NCBI GenBank assembly: GCA_900491605.1
Contig: UESW01004769.1
Location: 1 to 64,000, forward strand
Reading direction: 5' to 3'
From: Calamus simplicifolius
Lineage: Eukaryota > Streptophyta > Magnoliopsida > Arecales > Arecaceae
DNA length: 64,000 bases
Shown: positions 45,434 to 55,923 of the stretch, in pieces
Position numbering within the stretch: position 1 is the stretch's first letter
Layout of the letters: each line of letters opens with the position of its first letter
Notes under the pieces: model-generated
What the model was told of the DNA's origin: nothing
Databases searched by the model: none
The model's input: the letters and a program-made list of their open reading frames with translations, nothing else
Made by a program: the position numbers and the translations under genes

Positions 45434-46839
45434 CGATCTGCAGATTTGAATATGGCTCTTTAAATTTGTTTAACTTATATTAAAAAATTAATTAATAACT
45501 TTGTTCAAGATGTAAAATAAGTAAAAAAAAAAAAAAAAAAGTAAAGGATGTTTATGTCAAAATATTATATTTATATTTTTTGTTAATGATTTTTTTAATA
45601 TTTTAGCGATATATAAATATATTATTTTATGATTGAATCAGTAAAAAAAGAGTTCTGATTGGATTGAGTAAAATTAAATTTTAAGTTATATAAATTGAAA
45701 GCAAGTCATTTAACAGCTTCATAAAAGACACCCTTAAGTCGAGGGCGTCCATTGTCATGCATCGATATGTCGTATGTGAAGGCAATAACAGTATATTCCA
45801 AATGAGATTCCACTCGCCACTCTCGGCCGAAAACGTCTGACAATATTACCAGGGGACCGTCGAAGGAAGGTATTGCAAGTGGACCGTGACCCAACGAGAG
45901 AGGCACCATGGCTAGAAATTGATCATGCCTCCCAGAAGTTATCATGCAGATGGAACATAAGAATTTGGATGCAGGTGCCGTCATGCAGCATCTTTGGGAA
46001 TTTCATCACAATATATAATGCATACGGCTAAAATCAAGGGGAAATATCTGCTTTACTTAAATTACAAGTGATTTTCATGTGCATAATTCTCGTTAGCTAA
46101 AGATACAATACAAATACACTGGAATAATCATATAAATCTTGATCTGAAAAAAGGCGCCGTTAAGTGATTTTCTGACCATCTTCTTTTGAGCGCTTAGGAA
46201 TAATGCTTCATTCTTTTTGCTCAAAAAATAATTATGGATTCTTGAATGATGAGTAGTAGGTGGTGGTCTTAGCAAGCTCATGTTGAACGTCAAACTCAGC
46301 TAACTTTTAAAGCAAATTGGAGCGGATCTCCACGAGAATTTTTTGGAATTGGATTACACCCGAAGATGTAGTGAGACACAGAATTTCTTCTATACACTTT
46401 GGTTTGAATGTGTATGCGTCAGGAAGAGTTTGGATTGTTGGGATCAATCTATAAAAGAGTTCTAATATTCAGATGTTGCACTGAAGAGAAATTACGTGTT
46501 GATCCAGTTTCCGATGGATCTGAGAGAAAAATATACTACTCCTTGTAATATTTCCTTCCCATCCATCCTAGATTTCGTAGCTAGTCAGACAACACATTCC
46601 ATTTGAACGTGAAAGCCAAAAGATTTCTTTAATTATTATCAATATATTAGAACATCAAATTCTTTATGATTTTGCCTGCTTAGACTAATTTATCCTTCAT
46701 AACAAAATTATGCTTGAGGTTTTATATAACTAACCGGTATACCTGCAAGCATAAATTTCATATCTTAGGTTAGATATTTTTAAGTCCCATCACATCAATA
46801 CGTTCATAAAATACTTCAATGCTAACACCTTTCAACCTT
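45434..46839 (+). repeat. Duplicated segment, copy 1 (LINE-upstream part)
   Basis: Matches 52744-54189 nearly base for base (about 99% in the stretch around 46520-46800), differing mainly in A-runs and a 28-bp indel near 45855. Both copies run straight into a LINE. It is either the flank of the LINE, duplicated together with it, or an unusually long LINE 5' untranslated region. Confidence 0.85.
45706..45984 (-). other. Unassigned open frame, 92 codons
   Basis: Minus-strand frame beginning MTAPASKFLCSICMITSGRH and ending GRPRLKGVFYEAVK. It has ordinary composition but no domain I recognise. In the duplicate copy (53067-53324) a 28-bp difference changes the frame, so it is probably not under constraint now. 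It could be an old exon. Confidence 0.25.
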
Positions 46840-49758
46840 ATCTTTGTGCTTTAAGAATTGTACGAGCACTACTCTGGTTCTGTTGGATAGCTGTGCTTTA
46901 AGATTAGTGTTCCGGCCATTACCCTCCCCGATCTCCGACGATCTTCACCGCCTGGGTGAGTGCTTCTCTGAAGTTTTTCGTCAGGCTGTCTCCTGTCTTC
47001 CCATGGCATCTGATGGGGCTGAGGATGGACGGGCTCCTAGGAGAAGGGCAGCGGAGCAGGGATTTAAATGGATATCTTCGTCTCCTTTGCCGGCAGAGGT
47101 GGCGAGGTTGGAAGCCCATTTTTCGGACGTCGTTTGGGTCCCGGAGGCGTGCTGGAAGAGGAGATGTCGGGGTGGCAGCGGAGGGCTGTTTTTGCCCGCT
47201 CATTCCTCAGATGGGTACCTGATGCATACCTCAGGGAGTTCAGAAGAGATGGGATCCAAGGAGCCATCGTCCCAATTAGCCTGGCTTTTCGTTGCCATAT
47301 TTTTCGCTCTGAAGATCCGGCGGCGTGTGATCTGGTTCTCAACCGCCCGTGGTGTTTAATGGCCAGATTGTTGCGATGAAAGCTTGGAAACCGGAGTTCT
47401 TCCCGACTGAGGACTCCATCTCCTCGGCTCTGTTATGGATGAGATTGCCCAACCTCCCGATGGAGTTCTGGAAGAACGACATCCTCAGAGCAATCACGGA
47501 GCTTGCGGGAAGCTTCTACGATGCCGATGCTGCTACTCAGTCGAAGAACAGGGGAGGCTACGCGAGGGTCGTTGTTCGTGTTGATCTTCGTCGTCCTCTT
47601 CGGCCAGGGACTTGGGTTCAGGGGATCTGGGGGCCGTTTTGGCAGCAGTTCACCTTCGAATCGTTGGAGGGTATATGTCCGAACTGTGGATCTTTGCACT
47701 TGGAAGGTTCGTGCATGATGTCGGCCATGTCTGAGGCGGAGGAAGCAGCCAGTGGCCTGGTCTTTGGGCCGTGGATGACTGCTGTCCGTCAGCGAAGGAC
47801 TGTAGCAGCCCCCCTGTCGAAGTCTCCACGGTCTACCTCTTCTCCAAGTCCAGCTTCTCAGTCCGTTCCAGTGGAGCAGGGATTGTTTGAGGGCTGGCAG
47901 CTCCCGGTGAAAGTTGCTCGCAGGCGCCTCCCTGTGTCATCGAACGAAGCTTTGGTCAGTTCGAAGCAGGGAGGGGAGAAGAAAGATTCAGGAATGGTGG
48001 CCATGCCAGTTGCGCGTGCCGGTTTTAAGGTTTCAGTAAGAGGCAAGCAGAAGCAGGATCTGGCTGGGGCCTCTGATCCTATACTGACCCAATCCTATGT
48101 GTCTACTAACCCATTTGCCTATCTGGGATCAGCTTCCAATGAAGGGGACCAGCCAAAGATTATGGATGCGTGTCCGGGGCCCCTCAAGTGGGCCAGACCG
48201 GTCGATAGCATGCCTCCTAGGTCTGTTTATAAACTGAAGAAGAGAAAGGGAAAAGTCAAGGGCTCCAACCCCAAATGCAGAGTAGATCTAATTCCTTCTT
48301 CAGCTAGACTGACCCAGCCCTCCTGCTGCTAGGCCAAGGGTTAGGAGGTGGTTATGGTCAACCCGGATAGGGCCGCTGATCAGGATTGTGAGGTATCCAC
48401 TGGAGTTTTTATGGGTCAGGGAACAACTTTATTGTCATCGGTTCATTCTCTGAGGTTTGGTGACATTGAAGTTGATCCAGTTGCTTTGCAGGTTTATCCT
48501 GATGGTGGCACCCGGTCTGTTAGGTGCCTTTCTGATAGTGATATGGTTGAGGACCAGGGGGGTCCCCATCTACCTCCAACTAGTTTATGAATATCTTAAT
48601 TTGGAATGTTTGAGGTGCTAGTAAGCCCTCATTTCGTTCCTCTTTTGGTAGATTGCTGTAATTATATAATTTTGATATATGTGTTCTTCTAGAAACTAGG
48701 CTGTCTGAGGGTATTTTGGCCATTTGGCGCGATTCTGCTGTTACGATTGATGCTTTCCATCAGTGTAACCAGCAGATCGGTCTTGTTGTCACTGAGGGGA
48801 CTTCTGATCCCTGGCTCCTATCGGCGGTCTATGCCAGTACGGATTACCGGGAGAGACGGGTCCTTTGGTCTGAGTTACTTTCCCTCCTTGCTCAAGGGCT
48901 TCCTTCTATCATTTTCGGTGACTTTAACTGTATCTTTGAGGCTGGTGAAAAGCGAGGGGCAGAAGAGTCACTGGCTCTGCCAACATTATTGATTTTAGGA
49001 CTTTTATCGAGTCTTCTGGGCTGATGGATTTAGGGTACTCGGGGCTCCAATTCACTTGGTGTAACAATTGGCAGGGGTCTGCTCGTGTGTGGGAGAGATT
49101 GGACAGAGCTCTTGCCATGGCTCCGTGGCTTCAAAAGTACCCAGCTGTTACTGTTACTCACCTCCTGAGGATCGCTTCTGATCACTGCCCCATTTTGATA
49201 TCTACGGAGGCTGACCAGCATCAGAGGAAACATTTTAGATTCGAGCGATTCTGGACGTTCCATTCAGCTGCTCAGACTATTATTTATCAGATTTGGCACC
49301 TTCCTATTAGGGGTGATGCTGTTTATAGGTTATCTCGCCATCTTTTACTGGCCATGCGTAGATTTTCTAGATGGAACAGACTAGAGGTTGGGGATCTGGT
49401 TAGGCAAGTGGAGCAGGTTGAAGCCAACATAAGTGCCCTTCAGATGAAGGAGGATCAGGATGGATTTCTTATGGACTCTGATCTCTCCTTGCTGCGCAAG
49501 AATATTGCTCATCACCACTTCCTTCTTCGACAGCAGTAGTTGTTTTGGAGGTAGAGGTCCAGGGTTCAGTGGATTTGTGAAGGAGACCGCAATACCAAAT
49601 TCTTCCACCAGGCTACTATGAGGCGGCGGGCTGCTAATAGGATTCGGAGGATAGCTGATGATGAGGGGCATTTCCTGGAGGACATCCAGTCTATTCAGAC
49701 TCAGCTTCTCCACTTCTTTCAGTCTAGATGGACTGAGTCCACTGGTGATGGTGCTTCG
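46840..49758 (+). pseudogene. L1-type LINE copy D, ORF1 and start of ORF2, 3' part lost
   Basis: ORF1 starts at 47003 (MASDGAEDGRAPRR). It has a DUF4283-type region (WMRLPNLPMEFW, YARVVVRVDLRRPLRPG) and a zinc knuckle CPNCGSLHLEGSC (CX2CX3HX4C, about 47677), ending at 48331. It has one-base losses near 47150 and 47350. ORF2 from about 48590 is an APE-type endonuclease, with GDFNCI at 48917 and SDHCPI at about 49177, followed by the linker into RT at about 49700. The copy stops at 49758 where a Copia LTR begins. It is the near-identical partner of copy E. Confidence 0.88.
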
Positions 49759-50986
49759 TGTTGGGAATTGTATCCTAAAGCCAATCATTTGATGATTGTG
49801 CTGATGTAAATTGTATATAAATTGATATATTAATAAAAGTTATTTGGCAGTTTATTCATTACAAGAACATCTTCTTAATACTCTTGAAAGTAATGAAGCC
49901 CTTAGGATCTTCCTCACGATAAAGGAGGATTTATCTTAGAAGGTCCTTAAAAGAGTTCGCGACCAAATGATATACTATGACAGTGCCATAGTACTATCAA
50001 TTATAGGACGTTGTATATCATATTTGTTGGTTATTCTCTTAACCAAGGAGTGTAGAGACACTGGTATGACATACAGGTGAAAGTGTAGGAGTACATTTCA
50101 CCGAACGTGACTCATTTCCGGATACTCTGCTGTCAAGAGTTAATCCGAGAAGATATAGGTATAAGTATCCTTCAGACATGAAGATCACAACCCGTGGCTT
50201 ACAAGCAACTCATTGTACTTAGGTGCCGGACCACCTGAATTTCTAATCCAGCTACGAAAGGTTACTGGGTGCAGTCAAGTACTTATGGTAGTCAGTTGTG
50301 GATCAAGATAGAATTTGACCTATCCCATTAAAAGGAGAAATGCTTGTGTTTCAATTTAGCAAGACCTTGGCCAAGGCACTTCATGTGAAAGTTACATGAT
50401 CACTAAAGTTGAAATCACTTTATGGATTTGCTATTTAGAGTTGACAGGCTCTTAAGCCATCCTTAGCATTTGTGGTCAAGAGGATGAATTATACGGTAAC
50501 TGTTTCTTAGGGTTCTTGGAGTTTGCTCGGCAACTCTTTGACCTATCTGGACGTCGGGTTCCATTGCTAGATGGGCACATCGATTAGTATAGAAAGTTAT
50601 TTCTATGCTACCGGCTTAGGTTCGAACCTAGAGAGTCACACGCATAGAAGTTTCCTAGGATGATCTATTTGCTGATCAACGATTGAGAATCGTATATGAT
50701 TTAATTAATCAATTTGATTGATTGAATTATCTCAATTGGGTTAAGTACAATTGAATAAGATTCAATTTGGTTTAAGTCTATTAGAAGGACAAGTCAATTT
50801 CAAATATTGATTTGAAATTAGACTTGATTTGAATTTAAATAGATTCAGGACTAGCCAAATTTGATTTGGGCTTGGACCATGATCTATGTGGGTTAAGTCA
50901 AATAAATTCAGATCAGAACCCAAACCTCTCGAATATGGATCTCATATGATGAGATGGCTAAAATCTTATCTCATGAGATAGAATTT
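49759..50986 (+). mobile_element. Copia-type LTR fragment
   Basis: Starts TGTTGGGAATTGTATCC, like the LTRs of several plant Copia families, directly at the break in LINE copy D. It has no coding sequence. The 3' end is not seen, because a CACTA end begins at 50987. Confidence 0.5.
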
Positions 50987-51970
50987 CACTACAAGAAAAT
51001 AATGAAATAGCGACGCAATTTTAGCGACGCAATTATGCGTCGCTAAAATTGCGACAACATTGCGATGCCTCCGCGTCAAAAAAACATTGCGACGCAAATA
51101 GCGACGCATTAGCGACTGAATAAACCTTAAAATTAAAAAAAAAATTAAATTTAGCGATGCAAAAATGCATCGCAATATTTATAAAATGTGTTTTTTTAAA
51201 ATATTATTAAAGGAATAAAATATTGCGACGCAGATAAGTGCGTCGCAATGTTTTTAAAAAAATTAATTATGTTAAATAGCGACGCATTAGCGACGCAATA
51301 AACATAAATAAGAAAAAATATTTTAATATAGCGACGCAAAAATTACGTCGCAAATATTATAAAAAAAATTGATTTTTATAAAATATAATTATGAAATAAA
51401 AATATTGCGACGCCACTCAGTGCGTCGCAATATATTTGAAAAACATAATAATTTTATATAGCGATGCATTAGCGACGCAATAGAACAAAAAATTGTAAAA
51501 ATTAATTTTAATTTAGCGACGCACTAATTGCATCGCAATTATTTTAAATAAAATTAATTTGTATAAATATTAAAATAAAAAAATATTGCGACGCAAAATA
51601 GTGCGTCATAATTTTTTTAAAAAACTCAATTTTTTTAAATAGCGATGCAATAAACCAGAAAAATATGAAAATTATTTTTAAATTTAGCGACGCAATAATT
51701 GTGTCGCAATTAATTTAAATAAAATTTATTTTAAGAAAATAGTATTATGAAATAAAAATATTGCGACGCAATCCAGTGCATCGCAATGTTTTAAAATAAA
51801 TATGTTAATTAGCGACGTAATAGCGATGCAATAAAATAGTAAAGTAATAAAAAAAATTTTATTTAACGACACAAATTAATGCGTCGCAATATTTTAAAAG
51901 AAATTCATAATGCCAAACTAGCGAGGCATTAGCGACTCAATAAATTAGAAAATATAATTAAAAATTAATA
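50987..51970 (+). mobile_element. CACTA (En/Spm) transposon 5' end with GCGACGCA subterminal repeats
   Basis: Begins CACTACAAGAAAA, identical over 13 bases to the terminus at 19338. It is followed by nearly 1 kb of dispersed TAGCGACGCA and TGCGTCGCTA words in both orientations separated by AT-rich sequence, the expected layout of CACTA subterminal repeats. No transposase and no right terminus were found. The element appears to run into the minisatellite that follows. Confidence 0.75.
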
Positions 51971-51971
51971 A

Positions 51972-52743
51972 TGTCCGAGATCGGTCGTCGTCAACCGTAC
52001 GTGATCGATCATGGCTTCGATCGATCGCAACCGTCGGGTTATCGCCGATCGGATCGATCGCGACGGTCCGAGATTGCTCGTCGCCGATCGGGATTGATCA
52101 TGGCTTGGATCGATGGCAACCGTCGGATCATCGCCGATCGAGATCGATCATGGCTTTGATCGATCGCAACCATCGGATCGTCACCGATCCGATCGATTGC
52201 GACAGTCCGAGATCGGTAGTCGTTGACTGGGATCGATCATGGCTTCGATCGATCGCAAGTACCATCGGATCGTCGCCGATCTGATCGATCGTGATGGTTC
52301 GAGATAGGTCGACGCCGACCGGGATCGATCATGGCTTTGGTCGATTGCAACCGTCGGATCATCGTCGACCAGGATCGATCATGGCTTCGATCGATTGCAA
52401 CCGTCGGATCGTCGCCGATCCGATCGATCGCCACGGTCCGAGAGAGGTCGTCGCCGACCGGGATCGATCATGGCTTGGATCGATCGCAACCGTCGGATCG
52501 TCCGACCGGGATCGATCATGGCTTGGATCGATCTCAACCGTCGGATCTTCGGATCGATCTCAACCGTCGGATCGCCGACCGGGATCGATCATGGCTTGGA
52601 TCGATCGCAACCGTCGGATCATCGCCGACCGGGATCGATCATGGCTTCGATCGATCGCAAGTACCGTCGGATCGTCGCCGATCCGATCGATCGCGACGGT
52701 ACGAGATAGGTCGACGCCGACCGGGATCGATAATAGCTTGGGT
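51972..52743 (+). repeat. CG- and GATC-rich minisatellite
   Basis: About 50-bp units (GGGATCGATCATGGCTTGGA, then TCGATCGCAACCGTCGGATC and a short link) alternate with a spacer containing GATCCGATCGATCGCGACGG and TCCGAGA. This gives a higher-order period of roughly 90-140 bp. It is dense in GATC, CGATCG and CpG and has few stops in any forward frame, so open frames of 104-160 codons (Asp/Arg/Ser/Trp-rich) appear in all three; these are judged non-coding. Confidence 0.8.
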
Positions 52744-54189
52744 CGATCTACAGATTTGAATATGGCTCTTTAAATTTGTTTAACTTATATTAAAAAATTA
52801 ATTAATAACTTTATTCAAGATAAAAATAAAAAAAGAAAGAAAAAAAATTAAAGGATGTTTATGTCAAAATATTATATTTATATTTTTTGTTAATGATTTT
52901 TTTAATATTTTAGCGATGATTATAAATATATAATTATTTTATGATTGAATCAGTAAAAAAAGAGTTCTGATTGGATTGAGTAAAATTAAATTTTAAGTTA
53001 TATAAATTGAAAGCAAGTCATTTAACAGCTTCATAAAAGACACCCTTAAGTCGAGGGCGTCCACTGTCATGCATCGATATGTCGTATGTGAAGGCAATAA
53101 CAGTATATTCCAAATGAGATTCCACTCGCCACTCTCGGCCGAAAACGTCTGACAATATTACCAGGGGACCGTGAAGGAGAGTCCACACTCACGGCCGAAA
53201 ATGTCGAAGGTATTGCAAGTGGACCGTGACCCAACGAGAGAGACACCATGGCTAGAAATTGATCATGCCTCCCAGAAGTTATCATGCAGATGGAACATAA
53301 GAATTTGGATGCAGGTGCCGTCATGCAGCATCTTTGGGAATTTCATCACAATATATAATGCATACGGCTAAAATCAAGGGGAAATATCTGCTTTACTTAA
53401 ATTACAAGTGATTTTCATGTGCATAATTCTCGTTAGCTAAAGATACAATACAAATACACTGGAATAATCATATAAATCTTGATCTGAAAAAAGGCGCCGT
53501 TAGTGATTTTCTGACCATCTTCTTTTGAGCTTTTAGGAATAATGCTTCATTCTTTTTGCTCAAAAAATAATTATGGATTCTTGAATGATGAGTAGTAGGT
53601 GGTGGTCTTAGCAAGCTCATGTTGAACGTCAAACTCAGCTAACTTTTAAAGCAAATTGGAGCGGATCTCCACGAGAATTTTTTGGAATTGGATTACACCC
53701 GAAGATGTAGTGAGACAGAGAATTTCTTCTATACACTTTGGTTTGAATGTGTATGCGTCAGGAAGAGTTTGGATTGTTGGGATCAATCTATAAAAGAGTT
53801 CTAATATTCAGATGTTGCACTGAAGAGAAATTACGTGTTGATCCAGTTTCCGATGGATCTGAGAGAAAAATATACTACTCCTTGTAATATTTCCTTCCCA
53901 TCCATCCTAGATTTCGTAGCTAGTCAGACAACACATTCCATTTGAACGTGAAAGCCAAAAGATTTCTTTAATTATTATCAATATATTAGAACATCAAATT
54001 CTTTATGATTTTGCCTGCTTAGACTAATTTATCCTTCATAACAAAATTATGCTTGAGGTTTTATATAACTAACCGGTATACCTGCAAGCATAAATTTCAT
54101 ATCCTAGGTTAGATATTTTTAAGTCCCATCACATCAATACGTTCATAAAATACTTCAATGCTAACACCTTTCAACCTTATCTTTGTGCT
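52744..54189 (+). repeat. Duplicated segment, copy 2 (LINE-upstream part)
   Basis: Direct repeat of 45434-46839, joined on its left to the GATC-rich minisatellite. The two copies share CGATCT at their left edge, a word that also occurs in the minisatellite. Confidence 0.85.
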
Positions 54190-54332
54190 TTAAGAATTGT
54201 GCGAGCGCCGCTGTTGGATAGCTATGCTTTAAGATTAGTGTTTTGGCCATTACCCTCCCGATCTCCGATGATCTTCGCCGCCTGGGTGAGTGCTTCTCTG
54301 AAGTCTTTCGTCAAGCTGTCCCCTGTCTTCCC

Positions 54333-55690
54333 ATGGCATCTGATGGGGCTGAGGATGGACGGGCTCCTAGGAGAAGGGCAGCGGAGCAGGGGTTTAAATG
54401 GATATCTTCATCTCCTTCGCCGGCGGAGGTGGCGAGGTTGGAAGCCCGTTTTTCGGACGTCGTTCGGGTCCCGGAGGCGGTGCTAGAAGAGGAGATGTCG
54501 GGGTGGCAGCGGAGGGCTGTTCTCGCCCGCTCATTCCTCAGATGGGTGCCGGCTGATGCATACCTCAGGGAGTTAGAAGAGCTGGGATCCAAGGAGCCAT
54601 CTCCCAATTAGTTTGGCTTTTCGTTGTCATATTTTTCGCTTTGAAGATCCAGCGGTGTGTGACTAGGTTCTCAACCGCCCATGGGTGGTTAATGGCCAGA
54701 TTGTTGCGACGGAAGCTTGGAAACTGGAGTTCTTCCCGGTCCCGACTGAGGACTCCATCTCCTTGGCTCTGTTATGGATGAGATTGCCCAACCTCCCGAT
54801 GGAGTTCTGGAAGGACGACATCCTCAGAGCAATCACGGAGCTTGCGGGAAGCTTCTACGGTGCCGATGCTGCTACTCAGTCGAAGAACAGGGGAGGCTAC
54901 GCGAGGGTCATTGTTCGTGTTGATCTTCGTCGTCCTCTTCGGCCAGGGACTTGGGTTCAGGGGATCTGGGGGCCATTTTGGCAGCAGTTCACCTTCGAAT
55001 TGTTGGGGGGTATATGTCCGAACTGTGGATCTTTGCACTTGGAAGGTTCGTGCATGCTGTCGGCCATGTCTGAGGCAGAGGAAGCAGCCAATGGCCCGGT
55101 CTTTGGGCCGTGGATGATGCTGTCCGTCAGCGAAGGACTGTAGCAGCCCCCCTATCAAAGTCTCCACCGTCTGCCTCTTCTCCAAGTTCAGCTTCTCAGT
55201 CCGTTCCAATGGAGCAGGGATTGTTTGAGGGCTAGTAGCTCTCGGTGAAAGTTTCTCGCAGACGCCTCCCTGTGTCATCGAACGAAGCTTTGGTCAGTTC
55301 AAAGCAGGGAGGGGAGAAGAAAGATTCAGGAATGGTGGCCGTGCCGGTTCAATTGGCACGTGCCGGTTTTAAGGTTTCAATAAGAGGCAAGCAGAAGCAG
55401 GATCTGGCTAGGGCCTCTGATCATATACTGACCCAATCCTATGTGTCTACTAACCCATTTGCCTATCTGGGATCGGCTTCCAATGAAGGGGGCCAGCCGA
55501 AGATTATGGATGCGTGTCCGGGGCCCCTCAAGTGGGCCAGACCGGTCGATAGCATGCCTCCTATTTCTAAACTGAAAAAGAGAAAGGGAAAAGTCAAGGG
55601 CTCCAACCCCAAATGCAGAGTAGATCTAATTCCTTCTTCAGCTAGACTGACCAGCCCTCCTACTGCTAGGCCAAGGGTCAGGAGGTGGTT
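54333..55690 (+). pseudogene. LINE E ORF1 (DUF4283 and zinc knuckle)
   Basis: Starts MASDGAEDGRAPRRRAAEQG. The first frame runs to 54611, then shifts. The DUF4283-type block WMRLPNLPMEFWKDD lies near 54780-54825 and the knuckle CPNCGSLHLEGSC near 55015-55055. A basic tail KLKKRKGKVKGSNPK ends the protein near 55620. ORF1 of plant L1 elements binds element RNA. At least two frameshifts and a stop (near 55232) break it. Confidence 0.8.
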
Positions 55691-55923
55691 ATGGTCAACC
55701 CAGATAGGGCCGCTGATCAGGATTGTGAGGTATCCACTGGAGTTTTTATGGGTCAGGGAACAGCTTTATTGTCATCGGTCCATTCTCCGAGGTTTGGTGA
55801 CATTGAAGTTGATCCAGTTGCTTTGCAGGCTTATCCTGAGGGTGGCACCCGGTCTGTTAGGTGCCTTTCTGATAGTGATATGGTTGAGGACCAGGGGGGT
55901 CCCCATCTACCTCCAGCTAGTTT

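Noticed and set aside
52291..52773. Three parallel open frames of 104-160 codons
   Set aside because: All three forward frames give repeats of similar Asp/Arg/Ser/Trp words from the minisatellite unit, which indicates a low-stop repeat and not a gene.
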